From a virus: a DNA stretch of 47,053 bases. Position numbers and translations under genes: made by a program. The first letter of the stretch is position 1. Each line of letters begins with the position of its first letter. Shown here piece after piece: positions 38,653 to 47,053 of this stretch. The notes beneath the pieces are model-generated. The model was given only the letters and a program-made list of their open reading frames with translations. It was not told where the DNA came from and searched no databases. Where the stretch lies: positions 1 to 47,053 of IMG/VR virus record IMGVR_UViG_3300010430_006897. One strand, 5' to 3'.

Positions 38653-40335
38653 ATGATCCCTCGTGACTATCAGCGGGCAGCCGTCGACGCTGCCCATGAC
38701 CGCACGGCCGCGCACGGCAATACCATGCTCGTGCTTCCGACCGGAGCCGGGAAGACGGCCATCGCCGGGTTCTTTGTCGGTGAACAGGCCGAAAGGGACC
38801 GCGACGCCAAGATTCTGGTGCTTCAACATACGGATGAGCTCATCGAGCAAAACCGCTCCGCTATCGGCGGCATCTCCGGGCTGGGCACCTCGGTTGTCAA
38901 GGCAGAGCAGGATTGCTGGGATGGCAACGTCGTCTTCGGCAGTGTGCAGACGCTTGCCCGAGAAAACCGGCGCAAGCCCATGCCGGAACTGAGCCACATC
39001 GTGATCGACGAGTGCCACCGTGCAGCCGCCGGAAGCTACCAGGCAATCCTCGATCACGCGCGGGACATCAGCCCAGGAGTGAAATTACTCGGGCTTTCGG
39101 CCACCCCGGGGCGCGGCGATGGCCGGTCCTTGCGCAAGACCTTCAGCAATGTCGGATACCATCTGCGCATCGGCACGCTCATTGCGCGCGGCCTGCTTGT
39201 CCCGCCCCGGACCTTCACCGTCGATCTCGGGATCGACGACGAGCTCTCCGGCATCGACAGCACCGCCGGTGATTTCGACATGCGACAGGCCGACAAGGTC
39301 CTCAATCGCTCGGTGCTCAACGAGACCGTGGTCGAGCATTGGAAGGACAAGGCAGCAGATCGGCGCAGCATCTTCTTCTGCTCGACGGTCGATCACGCCG
39401 AAGCGGTGGCGGTCGCGTTTCGTGCGGAAGGGGTCATTGCCGAGCCGATAACCGGCGACATGCCAGCCAAGGCCCGCGCCGATCTCATCGCCCGGTTTGA
39501 CCGCGGCGAGGTCCAGGTGCTCACGAATTGCATGGTCCTGACCGAGGGTTTCGACAGTCAGCCTGTGGGCTGCATCGGCATCCTGCGCCCCATGCTTCAC
39601 AAGGGGACGTTCATCCAGGCCGTCGGCCGCGGACTGCGCCGGGTCGACCCCGAGCGCTTCCCCGGCATCGTCAAAACGGATTGCGTCGTGCTGGACTTCG
39701 CGGGTGCCGCGCTCCGCCACGGCTCTCTTGAGCAGGACATCGCCCTCGATGAGGATGAAACGCCGCCTGGCGAGCAACCCTGGAAGACCTGTCCATCCTG
39801 TGACGCGGAACTCCCGCTTGGCGCCTCCGTTTGTGATTTCTGTGGGCATGTCTTCACGCGCGACATCGGCGAAAAGCGACTGCTGACCACGTTCGAGATG
39901 ACCGAAGTCGATCTTCTGGATCGCTCGCCATTTTCCTGGTGCGATCTCCATGGCGACGGCCAGGCGCTCATGGCCAGCGGTTTTCAGGGGTGGGCCGGTG
40001 TTTTCCATGACGGGACACTGTGGCACGCGCTCGGTCACCCCAAGAGCAACCCGATCCGCACGCTGGCTGTAGGGACGCGTGTGCAGGCGCTTGCTGCGGC
40101 CGACGACTTCCTGCGCGCCACGGAAACGTCCAGCGCCTCAGCCAAGAGCAAGCGTTGGCTCAATGACCCGGCCAGTATGCGGCAGATCGAACTGCTGCAC
40201 CGCGCGGGTTTCGAAGCCAGCGGTATGGATTTCGGGCTCTCGAAATATGCGGCCAACTGCCAGCTCAACTTCCGCTGGAACCGGTCCGCCATCCGAGCCG
40301 CTGTTCTGCGCGATCTGAAGCGAAGCGCCGCATGA
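38653..40335 (+). CDS. SF2 DEAD/DEAH-type helicase (RadD-like) with zinc ribbon
   Basis: A 560-aa protein. Motif I PTGAGKT (29-35), motif II DECH (120-123), motif III SATPGR, motif VI QAVGRGLRR, then a four-Cys zinc ribbon (CPSCD and CDFCGHV) and a C-terminal domain. This is the layout of RadD/YejH-type helicases. It would remodel recombination intermediates or replication forks. It continues the recombination set after the Sak4-like and SSB-like genes. Its stop overlaps the next small gene by ATGA. Confidence 0.92.
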   Translation: MIPRDYQRAAVDAAHDRTAAHGNTMLVLPTGAGKTAIAGFFVGEQAERDRDAKILVLQHTDELIEQNRSAIGGISGLGTSVVKAEQDCWDGNVVFGSVQTLARENRRKPMPELSHIVIDECHRAAAGSYQAILDHARDISPGVKLLGLSATPGRGDGRSLRKTFSNVGYHLRIGTLIARGLLVPPRTFTVDLGIDDELSGIDSTAGDFDMRQADKVLNRSVLNETVVEHWKDKAADRRSIFFCSTVDHAEAVAVAFRAEGVIAEPITGDMPAKARADLIARFDRGEVQVLTNCMVLTEGFDSQPVGCIGILRPMLHKGTFIQAVGRGLRRVDPERFPGIVKTDCVVLDFAGAALRHGSLEQDIALDEDETPPGEQPWKTCPSCDAELPLGASVCDFCGHVFTRDIGEKRLLTTFEMTEVDLLDRSPFSWCDLHGDGQALMASGFQGWAGVFHDGTLWHALGHPKSNPIRTLAVGTRVQALAAADDFLRATETSSASAKSKRWLNDPASMRQIELLHRAGFEASGMDFGLSKYAANCQLNFRWNRSAIRAAVLRDLKRSAA

Positions 40336-40535
40336 AACGGCCTAACCCCTTGCCTCCAGACCACATGTCGCCCGCAGAACGCCGCGCCGAGCTATGCGGC
40401 CTGTTGGCTCTTGGGCTGGTGCGGTTGCGGATGCGCGATCGAGCGGAAGTATCTGACGAAATTGGAGAAAGTAGCCTACACTATCCGACCGACGAATGGC
40501 GTCATGCAACTCCAACTCAACGGAGAAATGCATGA
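40332..40535 (+). CDS. small conserved protein of the recombinase module
   Basis: A 67-aa basic protein: MKRPNPLPPDHMSPAERRAE, then LCGLLALGLVRLRMRDRAEV and SSLHYPTDEWRHATPTQRRN. I recall near-identical small ORFs (M.PAERRAELC..LALGL.RLR) just before DUF2924 and serine recombinase genes in Rhodobacterales. Its role is unknown. ATGA overlaps join it to both the helicase and the DUF2924 gene. Confidence 0.78.
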   Translation: MKRPNPLPPDHMSPAERRAELCGLLALGLVRLRMRDRAEVSDEIGESSLHYPTDEWRHATPTQRRNA

Positions 40536-40984
40536 CCAAACAAGATCCTATTCCCGCCCGCCTCGCCGCGCTCAAGACCATGTCGACGCCAGACCTCAAG
40601 CAACAATGGCGCGACCTGTTCGACAGCGAGCCGCCGCCGTTCAATCGACGCTACCTCGAAAGCCGGTTGGCGTACCGCATCCAGGAACTGGCCTATGGCG
40701 GCCTGAAACCGGAAACCGTGAAACGGCTGGAAACTCTCGGCGAGCAACTCGATGGCGGTGACCGCAAGAAAAGCCGCATCCGCGCTGACCTGACGCCCAT
40801 CGTCGGGACGAGGTTGATCCGTGAATGGCAAGGCGTCGAACACGTTGTCACCGTCACCGCCGATGGCTTTGACTGGCAGGGGCGGCCCTACAAGTCGCTG
40901 TCCGCCATTGCCCGCGCCATCACCGGCACACGCTGGAATGGCTGGGTGTTCTTCGGGCTGAAAAACCATCGGAGGGGCGCATGA
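40532..40984 (+). CDS. DUF2924 protein
   Basis: A 150-aa protein with MSTPDLKQQWRDLFDSEPPP, then RRYLESRLAYRIQELAYGGL and GTRLIREWQGVEHVVTVTAD, GFDWQGRPYKSLSAIARAIT, WNGWVFFGL. The C-terminal part is the DUF2924 signature (W.G..H.V.V...GF...G..Y.SLS.IA..ITG.....W.FFGL). These proteins nearly always precede a serine recombinase and are presumed to help it choose or direct recombination; that is unproven. ATG 40532 follows CGGAG. ATGA overlaps both neighbours. Confidence 0.9.
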   Translation: MTKQDPIPARLAALKTMSTPDLKQQWRDLFDSEPPPFNRRYLESRLAYRIQELAYGGLKPETVKRLETLGEQLDGGDRKKSRIRADLTPIVGTRLIREWQGVEHVVTVTADGFDWQGRPYKSLSAIARAITGTRWNGWVFFGLKNHRRGA

Positions 40985-42291
40985 CCAAACCAATTGTCCG
41001 GAAACTACGCTGTGCGATCTACACGCGCAAATCCTCCGAGGAAGGGCTCGAGCAGGAATTCAACTCGCTCCACGCCCAAAGAGAGGCCTGCGAGGCGTAC
41101 ATCGCCAGCCAGCGATCCGAGGGTTGGGTGCTGGTCCGCGATCAATATGACGACGGTGGGATCTCCGGCGGCACGCTCGACCGTGCCGGACTGCAGCGGC
41201 TAACGGCGGACATTGAGGACGGGCTTGTCGACGTGGTCGTTGTCTACAAGATCGACCGCCTCAGCCGCTCGCTCGCCGACTTCGCCAAGCTGGTCGAGGT
41301 GTTCGACCGGAACGGCGTGACCTTCGTCTCGGTGACGCAGAGCTTCAACACGACCACGTCGATGGGGCGGTTGACGCTGAACATTCTGCTGTCCTTCGCC
41401 CAGTTCGAGCGCGAGGTGACGGCCGAACGCATCCGCGACAAGGTTGCGGCCAGCCGGAAGAAGGGGATGTGGATGGGAGGCGTCCCGCCCTACGGCTACC
41501 GGGTCGAGAACCGAAAGCTGGTTATCGACGACGAGCGCGCCGAACACGTCCGCTGGATCTTCGCACGGTTCCTTGAGATCGGGTCGGGCACGGAACTGGT
41601 GCGGGAGGTTGCCAAACGCGGCATCCGCACGCCGCGCGGCAACCGGATCGACAAGAAATACCTGTATCGCCTGCTGAACAACCGCGCCTACATCGGTGAG
41701 GCGGTCCACAAGGGCGACAGCTATCCCGGCGAGCATGACGCCATCATCGACAGAAGTGTCTGGGACAAGGTCCACGCCATTCTGACCGAAAGCCCCCGCA
41801 AGCGCGCCGCGCGCACTCGCGCCGACACGCCCGCGCTGCTGAAAGGGTTGCTCTTCGGCCCAGATGGTGCGGCGTTCTCGCCGACACACACACGCAAGGG
41901 CGGCAAGCTTTACCGGTACTATGTCAGTCAGACAGTTCTGAAGCACGGCGCTGGATCGTGTCCCGTGGGCCGCGTCCCCGCTGGCGAAATAGAAGTGGCA
42001 GTCATCGACCAGCTCCGCGCTGTGTTCCGTCAGCCCGAGATCGTGGCCGGGACATGGAAGGCGGCACGCGCCAATGCCGACGACATCACCGAGGAAGACG
42101 CCCGCGCGGCCCTGCAGCAATTCGATCCGCTGTGGGACGAACTCTTCCCCGCTGAGCAGGCGCGCATCGTGGCGTTGCTGGTCGAGCGCGTCGACATCGG
42201 CACGGATGGGCTAAACGTGCGGCTGCGCCTCGACGGCCTCAATGGCCTTGCGCGCGAGATGCTTGCAGGCGGCATCGAGGCGGCAGCATGA
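40981..42291 (+). CDS. serine recombinase (resolvase/invertase N-terminal, recombinase domain), likely integrase
   Basis: A 436-aa protein. The N-terminal catalytic domain shows AIYTRKSSEEG with the nucleophile Ser18, VVYKIDRLSRS and SFAQFEREVTAERIRD. The recombinase domain follows (GGVPPYGYRVENRKLVIDD, YLYRLLNNRAYIGEAVHKG), then a zinc-ribbon-like segment with only one clear Cys, and a short helical C-terminus. At 436 aa it is shorter than typical large phage serine integrases. It is probably the enzyme that integrates and excises this element. It overlaps the DUF2924 and HTH genes by ATGA, so it is expressed with the early genes. Confidence 0.9.
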   Translation: MTKPIVRKLRCAIYTRKSSEEGLEQEFNSLHAQREACEAYIASQRSEGWVLVRDQYDDGGISGGTLDRAGLQRLTADIEDGLVDVVVVYKIDRLSRSLADFAKLVEVFDRNGVTFVSVTQSFNTTTSMGRLTLNILLSFAQFEREVTAERIRDKVAASRKKGMWMGGVPPYGYRVENRKLVIDDERAEHVRWIFARFLEIGSGTELVREVAKRGIRTPRGNRIDKKYLYRLLNNRAYIGEAVHKGDSYPGEHDAIIDRSVWDKVHAILTESPRKRAARTRADTPALLKGLLFGPDGAAFSPTHTRKGGKLYRYYVSQTVLKHGAGSCPVGRVPAGEIEVAVIDQLRAVFRQPEIVAGTWKAARANADDITEEDARAALQQFDPLWDELFPAEQARIVALLVERVDIGTDGLNVRLRLDGLNGLAREMLAGGIEAAA

Positions 42292-42686
42292 CCAGCAGGA
42301 CGCCAATCCCGGATACCGTAACGCTGCACGTGCCATTCCGCGTCGTGAAGCGCGGTGGGCGAAAGGAGATACAGCTGCCCGAGGGCGTCAAGCAACCGCG
42401 CCGGACCGACAGCACACTGGTCAAGGCGCTTGCCCGTGCGTTCCGTTGGAAGAGGTTGCTGGAGTCGGGCGAGTTTGCAACCATCGCCGAACTATCCGAG
42501 CGCGAGGGGATCGCTCCCTCCTACATGACGCGCGTCCTGCGACTTACGCTGCTCCCGCCCGACATCGTAGAGGCGATCTTGGACGGGAAGCAAGGGCTGG
42601 AGGTGACACTGGCGCGCGCGCTCGAGCCGTTTCCTATGGCGTGGGAGGAGCAGCGCCAGCACTTCCAGACAGTTACTGACCATTGA
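42288..42686 (+). CDS. KorB/ParB-like HTH protein of the recombinase module
   Basis: A 132-aa protein. A helix-turn-helix is clear at residues about 62-100: FATIAELSEREGIAPSYMTR, then VLRLTLLPPDIVEAILDG, with WEEQRQHF at the C-terminus. This resembles the KorB-type HTH and is common directly after DUF2924-recombinase pairs. It could act as a recombination directionality factor or regulator; neither is shown. It ends the early operon. Confidence 0.8.
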   Translation: MTSRTPIPDTVTLHVPFRVVKRGGRKEIQLPEGVKQPRRTDSTLVKALARAFRWKRLLESGEFATIAELSEREGIAPSYMTRVLRLTLLPPDIVEAILDGKQGLEVTLARALEPFPMAWEEQRQHFQTVTDH

Positions 42687-42714
42687 ACTCCATCCAAAAA
42701 GTCCGCGCGAGGGG

Positions 42715-42749
42715 TTGATTGGCTATATGCGTATAGTTTATATACCCAT
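42715..42749 (+). promoter_or_regulatory. promoter with overlapping palindromic operator of the WYL regulator
   Basis: A -35 box TTGATT (42715-42720) and TTATAT or TATATA (from 42738 or 42739) are 17-18 bases apart. Across the -10 lies an imperfect palindrome with 9-base arms and a 5-base centre: ATGCGTATA (42727-42735), GTTTA, TATACCCAT (42741-42749), 8 of 9 positions paired. The overlap predicts repression by the protein encoded next, as known for BrxR/CapW regulators. Confidence 0.72.
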
Positions 42750-42803
42750 CATCAAACGATTCTGGTGGACGATCTCGCTCCACCTGCTCAACGAGGACCT
42801 GAT

Positions 42804-43661
42804 ATGCGCTGGGGTGTCGAAAAACGATTGGAGTTCATTGAATTCCGCCTCTTTTGGGAGGGCGGCATCAATCGTGCCGATATCGTAGACCAGTTCGGCG
42901 TATCCGTGCCCCAAGCCTCCAAGGACCTGACACTCTACGAGGATAAGGCGCCGGGAAATCTGATCTACGACAAGAGCGCCAAGCGTTACAAAGCGGCAGA
43001 CGATTTCAAGCCAGTATTCATGCAGCCCAATGCATCCGCGTACCTCGCTCATCTGCGCGAGACTAACGGAGGAGCGTCTGGTGTGACCGAAGCCTGGCTT
43101 GCATCGGCGCCGGAGCATGATGCCCTGCCTATTCCGAACCGGCGCGTGGAGCCCGAAGTCCTTCGCGATGTACTCAAAACCGTAAGAGAAGGGCATTCCA
43201 TCGAGGTCTTCTACCAGTCCATGAGCGCCAAGAAGCCCACCCCTGAGTGGAGGCGGATTTCTCCCCACGCCCTCGGCAATGACGGACTGCGGTGGCATGT
43301 TCGTGCCTTCTGTCACATCGACCACAAGTTCAAAGACTTCATCCTCTCGCGATGCGTGAAGACCCGAAAGCATGCGCTATCTGGCGCGTCTGCGAATGAC
43401 GACAAGCTTTGGCATGATCGCTTCGCGGTAGCGCTCGCACCGAATCCAGCCCTGAGCGAGAGCCAGCGGTCGATAATCGCGCAAGACTATGAAATGACGA
43501 ACGGGCGCTCCGAAGTTATGGTACGGAAGGCGCTGCTCTACTACTTCTTGAAGCGTCTCCGTCTGGATGTCGCAGACAAGCTGGACAACCCCCACGAGGT
43601 CCCGGTCGTGGTCGCCAACCGAGCTGCCTTTGACGCCGCTCTTGCGGAGGCGATGGCATGA
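42804..43661 (+). CDS. WYL-domain transcriptional regulator (BrxR/CapW-like)
   Basis: A 285-aa protein in three parts. N-terminal winged helix (RLEFIEFRLFWEGGINRADI, then VDQFGVSVPQASKDLTLYED); central WYL-like domain (EGHSIEVFYQSMSAKKPTPE, WRRISPHALGNDGLRWHVRA, FCHIDHKFKDFILSRCVKT); C-terminal extension (VRKALLYYFLKRLRLDVADK). These are hallmarks of BrxR/CapW repressors that control anti-phage operons and may sense nucleic acid or nucleotide through the WYL domain. ATG 42804 follows GAGGA; the GTG at 42765 is worse. It overlaps the hsdR gene by ATGA, so they are co-transcribed. Confidence 0.87.
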   Translation: MRWGVEKRLEFIEFRLFWEGGINRADIVDQFGVSVPQASKDLTLYEDKAPGNLIYDKSAKRYKAADDFKPVFMQPNASAYLAHLRETNGGASGVTEAWLASAPEHDALPIPNRRVEPEVLRDVLKTVREGHSIEVFYQSMSAKKPTPEWRRISPHALGNDGLRWHVRAFCHIDHKFKDFILSRCVKTRKHALSGASANDDKLWHDRFAVALAPNPALSESQRSIIAQDYEMTNGRSEVMVRKALLYYFLKRLRLDVADKLDNPHEVPVVVANRAAFDAALAEAMA

Positions 43662-46600
43662 AATCGCTCAACTTCGAATTACTACGTCAGGGCTGGCCTG
43701 AACTTGCTGGTCTTGGCGCGTTTGCAGAGTCGTATGCTCACGCTGACCCAGCAAGCGCACTCGTCAAGCTTCGCCTTTTCGCGGAGAACCTGACAAAGGA
43801 TATCTATCGCGAGCTCCGGCTGCCAAAGCCGGACCTGCCCACGTTTGTTGATCTCTTGAAGAACGACGCCTTTATCGCGATCACACCAAAGGTTGTACTC
43901 GACAAACTTCATGCGTTGCGGATGCACGGCAATAAAGCCGCGCATGGCGAGCCCGTAAGGAGCCAACACGCGCTATGGCTGCTCAAAGAGGCACACGATC
44001 TGGCCCGCTGGATGTGTGTCAGATACGGGCAAGCGAAAGCAGACCAGCTTCCGGCCTTCCAGCAACCGGCTATTCCGGGCCAGGTAGAGGAACGGGAACG
44101 GCGACAAGTCCTCGAAAAACTCGCGGCTCAGGAAGCGCAGATGGATGCGTTGCTTTCGGAGCTCGAAGAAGAGCGCTCGAAAGCAACTGCGGCCCAGAAG
44201 GAAGCGGCTGAGCTCAAACAGCTTGCAAGCTCGGCACAGGCTGCGGCCGATGAGCTTCAATTTAGTGAGGCAGAAACCCGGACACGGCTCATCGACAGCA
44301 TGCTGGCGAGTGTCGGCTGGGATATCGCAGAGGGTGTCAAAAGCACGGCTCAGGTCGGCAAGGAAGTCGAGGTTGACGGCCAACCCACGACCACAGGCAC
44401 TGGTTACGCCGACTACGTGCTTTGGGATGACAATGGGAACCCGCTTGCCGTTATCGAGGCGAAAAAGACCTCTGTCGATGCGGAACTCGGTCGTCACCAG
44501 GCGAAGCTTTATGCAGATAGCCTCAACAAGAGGTTTGGTCACCGCCCGGTCATCTTCTACACAAATGGCTTCGACATCTGGATTTGGGACGATGCCCAGG
44601 ACTTCCCACCACGGAAGCTCTACGGCTTCTACTCGAAAGACAGCCTTCAGCATCTGGCCAACTATCAACGCCATCAAAAGAAGCCCCTCGATACAGTCGA
44701 GATCAGCGAACAGATCGTTGATCGCCTGTATCAGCTCGAAGCGATCAAGCGGGTTTCGGAGCGGTTCTCCCAGAAGCACCGTCGGGCACTCGTGGTGCAA
44801 GCTACGGGTACAGGCAAAACGCGCGTTGCGATCGCTCTAACTGACCTTCTGATAAGGGCCGGTTGGGTCAAGCGGGTCTTGTTCCTCTGTGACAGGAAGG
44901 AACTTCGAAAGCAGGCTAAGAACGCCTTCAACGATTTCCTTTCCGAGCCCACCCGGATCATCACTTCGCGCGTCAAGACGAATGCCAATGAGCGCGTCTT
45001 CCTCGCGACCTATCCCGCGATGCAAAAGGTCTTTCAGTCGTTCGACCCCGGCTTCTTCGACCTCATCATCGCTGATGAGTCCCATCGGAGCATTTACAAC
45101 GTCTACGGAGACATCTTTCACTATTTCGATTGTCATCAAGTCGGGCTGACCGCGACCCCGGTCGACTTCGTCACTCGCAACACCTTCCGTCTCTTTGGAT
45201 GCGAGGGACAGCTTCCGACGTCGAATTATGATCTCGAACAGGCGGTACAGGCAGGCTACCTGACCCCCTTCGAGGTCTATGAGCACACGACCCAGTTTCT
45301 CCGCGACGGCATCACCCTCGACGGCCTTTCTCCTCAGCAGATTCAGGAACTGGAAGACCAGGGAGAGGACCCGGCACAGTATGACTTCTCTTCGGAACAG
45401 ATCGACAAGGTCATCTACAATAAGGATACAAACCGCACGATCCTGAGAAACCTTATGGAAAACGGGATCAAGGATGCAACGGGGCAGATTCTTGGAAAGA
45501 CCATCGTATTCGCGCGCAACCACCAACATGCGATGCTGATGCGCCAGATCTTCGACGAAATGTATCCGCAGTACGCCGGCAAATTTTGCCAGGTGATCGA
45601 CAACTATGACCCCCGAGCCGAGCAACTGATCGACGACTTCAAGGGTGAAGGCACCAACAACGATCTGACCATCGCGATCTCGGTCGACATGCTCGACACC
45701 GGGATCGACATACCCGAAATCGTGAACCTTGTTTTCGCAAGGCCAGTCAAATCGCCCGTAAAGTTCTGGCAAATGATCGGCCGCGGTACGCGTCTCTGTC
45801 CAGACCTCTTCGGACCAGGCCAAAACAAGAGCGTGTTTCGCATCTTCGACCATTGGGGCAACTTTGCCCGCTTCGAGATGGGCTATCGACCCGCCGAACC
45901 CACGCAGAGCAAGCCGCTTGCCCAGCTGGTCTTCGAGGAGCGGCTGAACGTTGCCGATGTCGCCCTTCAGAAGAGCGAGATCGCGGCCTTCGACACCGCC
46001 ATCGGACTTGTCGAGCAAGACATAAACGCCTTGCCGGAGGAGTCGATCGCGGTTCGAGAGAAATGGAAGGAAAAGCGCGCGCTATCACGCCCCGAGGTCT
46101 TGAAGGCGTTCGCCCCGGCGACCGTCGCCAGACTACGCCAAGAAATCGCACCGCTGATGCAGTGGCGGAACATCCGTGGCTTCGGCGACGCTCTTTCGCT
46201 CGATCTTCTCATTGCTCGCATGCAGATCGCGGTGCTGCGTGGCTCAGGTGAGATTGCTGACCTGAAAATCGAGCTCCTTGACCGACTTTCATCCCTCCAG
46301 ATGCACCTGAACCCGGTCCGCGAGAAGGCGGAAATCATCAAGCGCGTGAAGTCGGATGCGTTCTGGAAGGATGTAACTGTCGCTGACCTTGAGGACGCGC
46401 GTCTCCAGCTTCGCGAGATTATGCATCACCGGGCGAAGGGTGGCTCGCAGAGCGTTCCTCCAAAAGTGGTCGATATCACCGAGGATGCCAGTCAGATGCA
46501 TCTGGCACGTCGGTCTGCGACCCTGAAATCCGTCGACATGAAGGCCTATCAACAGATCGTCGAGGCGGAGCTTAAGAAGCACTTCGAGACCAATCCAGTC

Positions 46601-47053
46601 TTGAAGAAGGTCCGTGCCGGTGAAGCCGTGTCCGACCGAGAAATAGACTCGCTCGTGTCTCTCATACTCACCCAGCATCCGGATGTGCGCCGAGAGCACC
46701 TTGAGGAGTTCTTTAGCGAGACCGCCGGTCCGCTATATCTCGCCATCCGCATGATCGTTGGGATGGACTCCGAGGCGGTGCGGGAAAAGTTCACAACCTT
46801 TGTCCAAAAGCATCCAAAGCTGAGCGCAAAGCAGACACGCTTTCTCGCGCTCCTGCAAAACCACATCGCGCGCTACGGCACGATTGAGGTTGAACGGCTC
46901 TATGACGACCCCTTCACCGTGGTCGATGCCGACGGACCGGACGGCGTGTTCGAGGACGAAGCCGACATTGCCGATCTCATCAACATCGTGCGCTCCTTCG
47001 GCACCGAGGTCGAAGAGCGCGAAGACGAAAACCCGAACGAGAGGAAACAATAA
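43658..47053 (+). CDS. hsdR: type I restriction enzyme R subunit (HsdR) with N-terminal DUF4145 region
   Basis: An 1131-aa protein. Residues 1-115 resemble DUF4145 (LHALRMHGNKAAHGEPV). A coiled coil spans about 145-200. The nuclease has Asp252 (TGYADYVLWDD) and VIEAKKTS (Glu267, Lys269). The SF2 motor has VQATGTGKTRVA (motif I), DESHRSIY (motif II), GLTATPVD (motif III) and QMIGRGTRLCPD (motif VI). A helical C-terminal part follows. It translocates and cuts unmodified DNA when joined with HsdM and HsdS. Those genes are not in the window but would be expected just downstream. The gene is complete: the stop ends at the last base. Confidence 0.95.
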   Translation: MKSLNFELLRQGWPELAGLGAFAESYAHADPASALVKLRLFAENLTKDIYRELRLPKPDLPTFVDLLKNDAFIAITPKVVLDKLHALRMHGNKAAHGEPVRSQHALWLLKEAHDLARWMCVRYGQAKADQLPAFQQPAIPGQVEERERRQVLEKLAAQEAQMDALLSELEEERSKATAAQKEAAELKQLASSAQAAADELQFSEAETRTRLIDSMLASVGWDIAEGVKSTAQVGKEVEVDGQPTTTGTGYADYVLWDDNGNPLAVIEAKKTSVDAELGRHQAKLYADSLNKRFGHRPVIFYTNGFDIWIWDDAQDFPPRKLYGFYSKDSLQHLANYQRHQKKPLDTVEISEQIVDRLYQLEAIKRVSERFSQKHRRALVVQATGTGKTRVAIALTDLLIRAGWVKRVLFLCDRKELRKQAKNAFNDFLSEPTRIITSRVKTNANERVFLATYPAMQKVFQSFDPGFFDLIIADESHRSIYNVYGDIFHYFDCHQVGLTATPVDFVTRNTFRLFGCEGQLPTSNYDLEQAVQAGYLTPFEVYEHTTQFLRDGITLDGLSPQQIQELEDQGEDPAQYDFSSEQIDKVIYNKDTNRTILRNLMENGIKDATGQILGKTIVFARNHQHAMLMRQIFDEMYPQYAGKFCQVIDNYDPRAEQLIDDFKGEGTNNDLTIAISVDMLDTGIDIPEIVNLVFARPVKSPVKFWQMIGRGTRLCPDLFGPGQNKSVFRIFDHWGNFARFEMGYRPAEPTQSKPLAQLVFEERLNVADVALQKSEIAAFDTAIGLVEQDINALPEESIAVREKWKEKRALSRPEVLKAFAPATVARLRQEIAPLMQWRNIRGFGDALSLDLLIARMQIAVLRGSGEIADLKIELLDRLSSLQMHLNPVREKAEIIKRVKSDAFWKDVTVADLEDARLQLREIMHHRAKGGSQSVPPKVVDITEDASQMHLARRSATLKSVDMKAYQQIVEAELKKHFETNPVLKKVRAGEAVSDREIDSLVSLILTQHPDVRREHLEEFFSETAGPLYLAIRMIVGMDSEAVREKFTTFVQKHPKLSAKQTRFLALLQNHIARYGTIEVERLYDDPFTVVDADGPDGVFEDEADIADLINIVRSFGTEVEEREDENPNERKQ

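Noticed and set aside
42687-42803. possible attachment site just after the recombinase module
   Set aside because: No matching direct repeat could be found by eye in the window, and the palindrome here is better explained as the WYL operator.
1-47053. tRNA, rRNA or insertion sequence
   Set aside because: No cloverleaf-like segment, rRNA stretch, transposase or terminal inverted repeat was recognised on either strand by eye. A covariance search would be needed to exclude a tRNA.

Overview
The window is GC-rich and reads as one temperate siphophage-type prophage followed by the start of a type I restriction operon. The host is most likely an alphaproteobacterium, probably of the Rhodobacterales type. 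This rests on the tail gene order, which resembles Rhodobacter gene transfer agents, on the fused prohead protease/capsid protein, and on several small protein families (DUF6441, DUF6127-like, DUF6362, DUF6511-like, DUF7220-like, DUF2924, DUF3489) recognised from memory as typical of that group. No database search was possible, so all family names are judgements from motifs, length and context.

Late region, minus strand, transcribed from about 23.8 kb down to 1. Order in the direction of transcription: two small structural-type proteins, small and large terminase, gpW-like joiner, portal, protease/major capsid fusion, an HNH intron/homing-type endonuclease, DUF2190 decoration protein, head-tail joiner, DUF6441 protein, tail terminator, tail tube, tail chaperone with a canonical -1 slippery site joining it to a second frame, tape measure, distal tail protein, DUF2163 hub protein, two small tail-tip proteins, a tail-tip protein carrying an inserted von Willebrand A domain, a lectin-like fibre, a DUF6127-like protein, then an M15 endolysin and an overlapping spanin pair. 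Most junctions overlap by 1 to 8 bases, so translation is probably coupled. Two plus-strand cargoes interrupt this operon: a DMT-family transporter (6564-7481) beside a remnant copy of the hub gene's 3' end, and a ribbon-helix-helix plus unknown gene pair (13928-14944) with its own strong promoter and paired operator repeats.

Middle region (23.9-33.4 kb). A short plus-strand operon ending in a terminator is followed by minus-strand genes: a possible HNH nuclease of unknown role, a small membrane protein, a C5-cytosine methyltransferase, a ParB-fused DPPY methyltransferase, DUF6362, a RuvC-like resolvase, a primase/SF3 helicase, a Cas4-like PD-(D/E)XK nuclease and a DUF6511-like protein. This is the replication and DNA-modification module.

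Right region, plus strand. An uncharacterised two-gene cassette (33634-35908) ends in a strong terminator. The early operon (36068-42686) follows: sigma-like factor, a small protein, a Sak4-like ATPase, an SSB-like protein, an SF2 helicase, then a tightly overlapping integration module (67-aa protein, DUF2924, serine recombinase, KorB-like HTH). At 42804 a WYL-domain regulator with a clear palindromic operator begins a restriction operon whose hsdR gene ends exactly at the window edge. The strongest candidates for undescribed biology are the 33634-35908 pair and the 13928-14944 pair. The frameshift, the VWA insertion and the nested capsid start are well supported structural curiosities.
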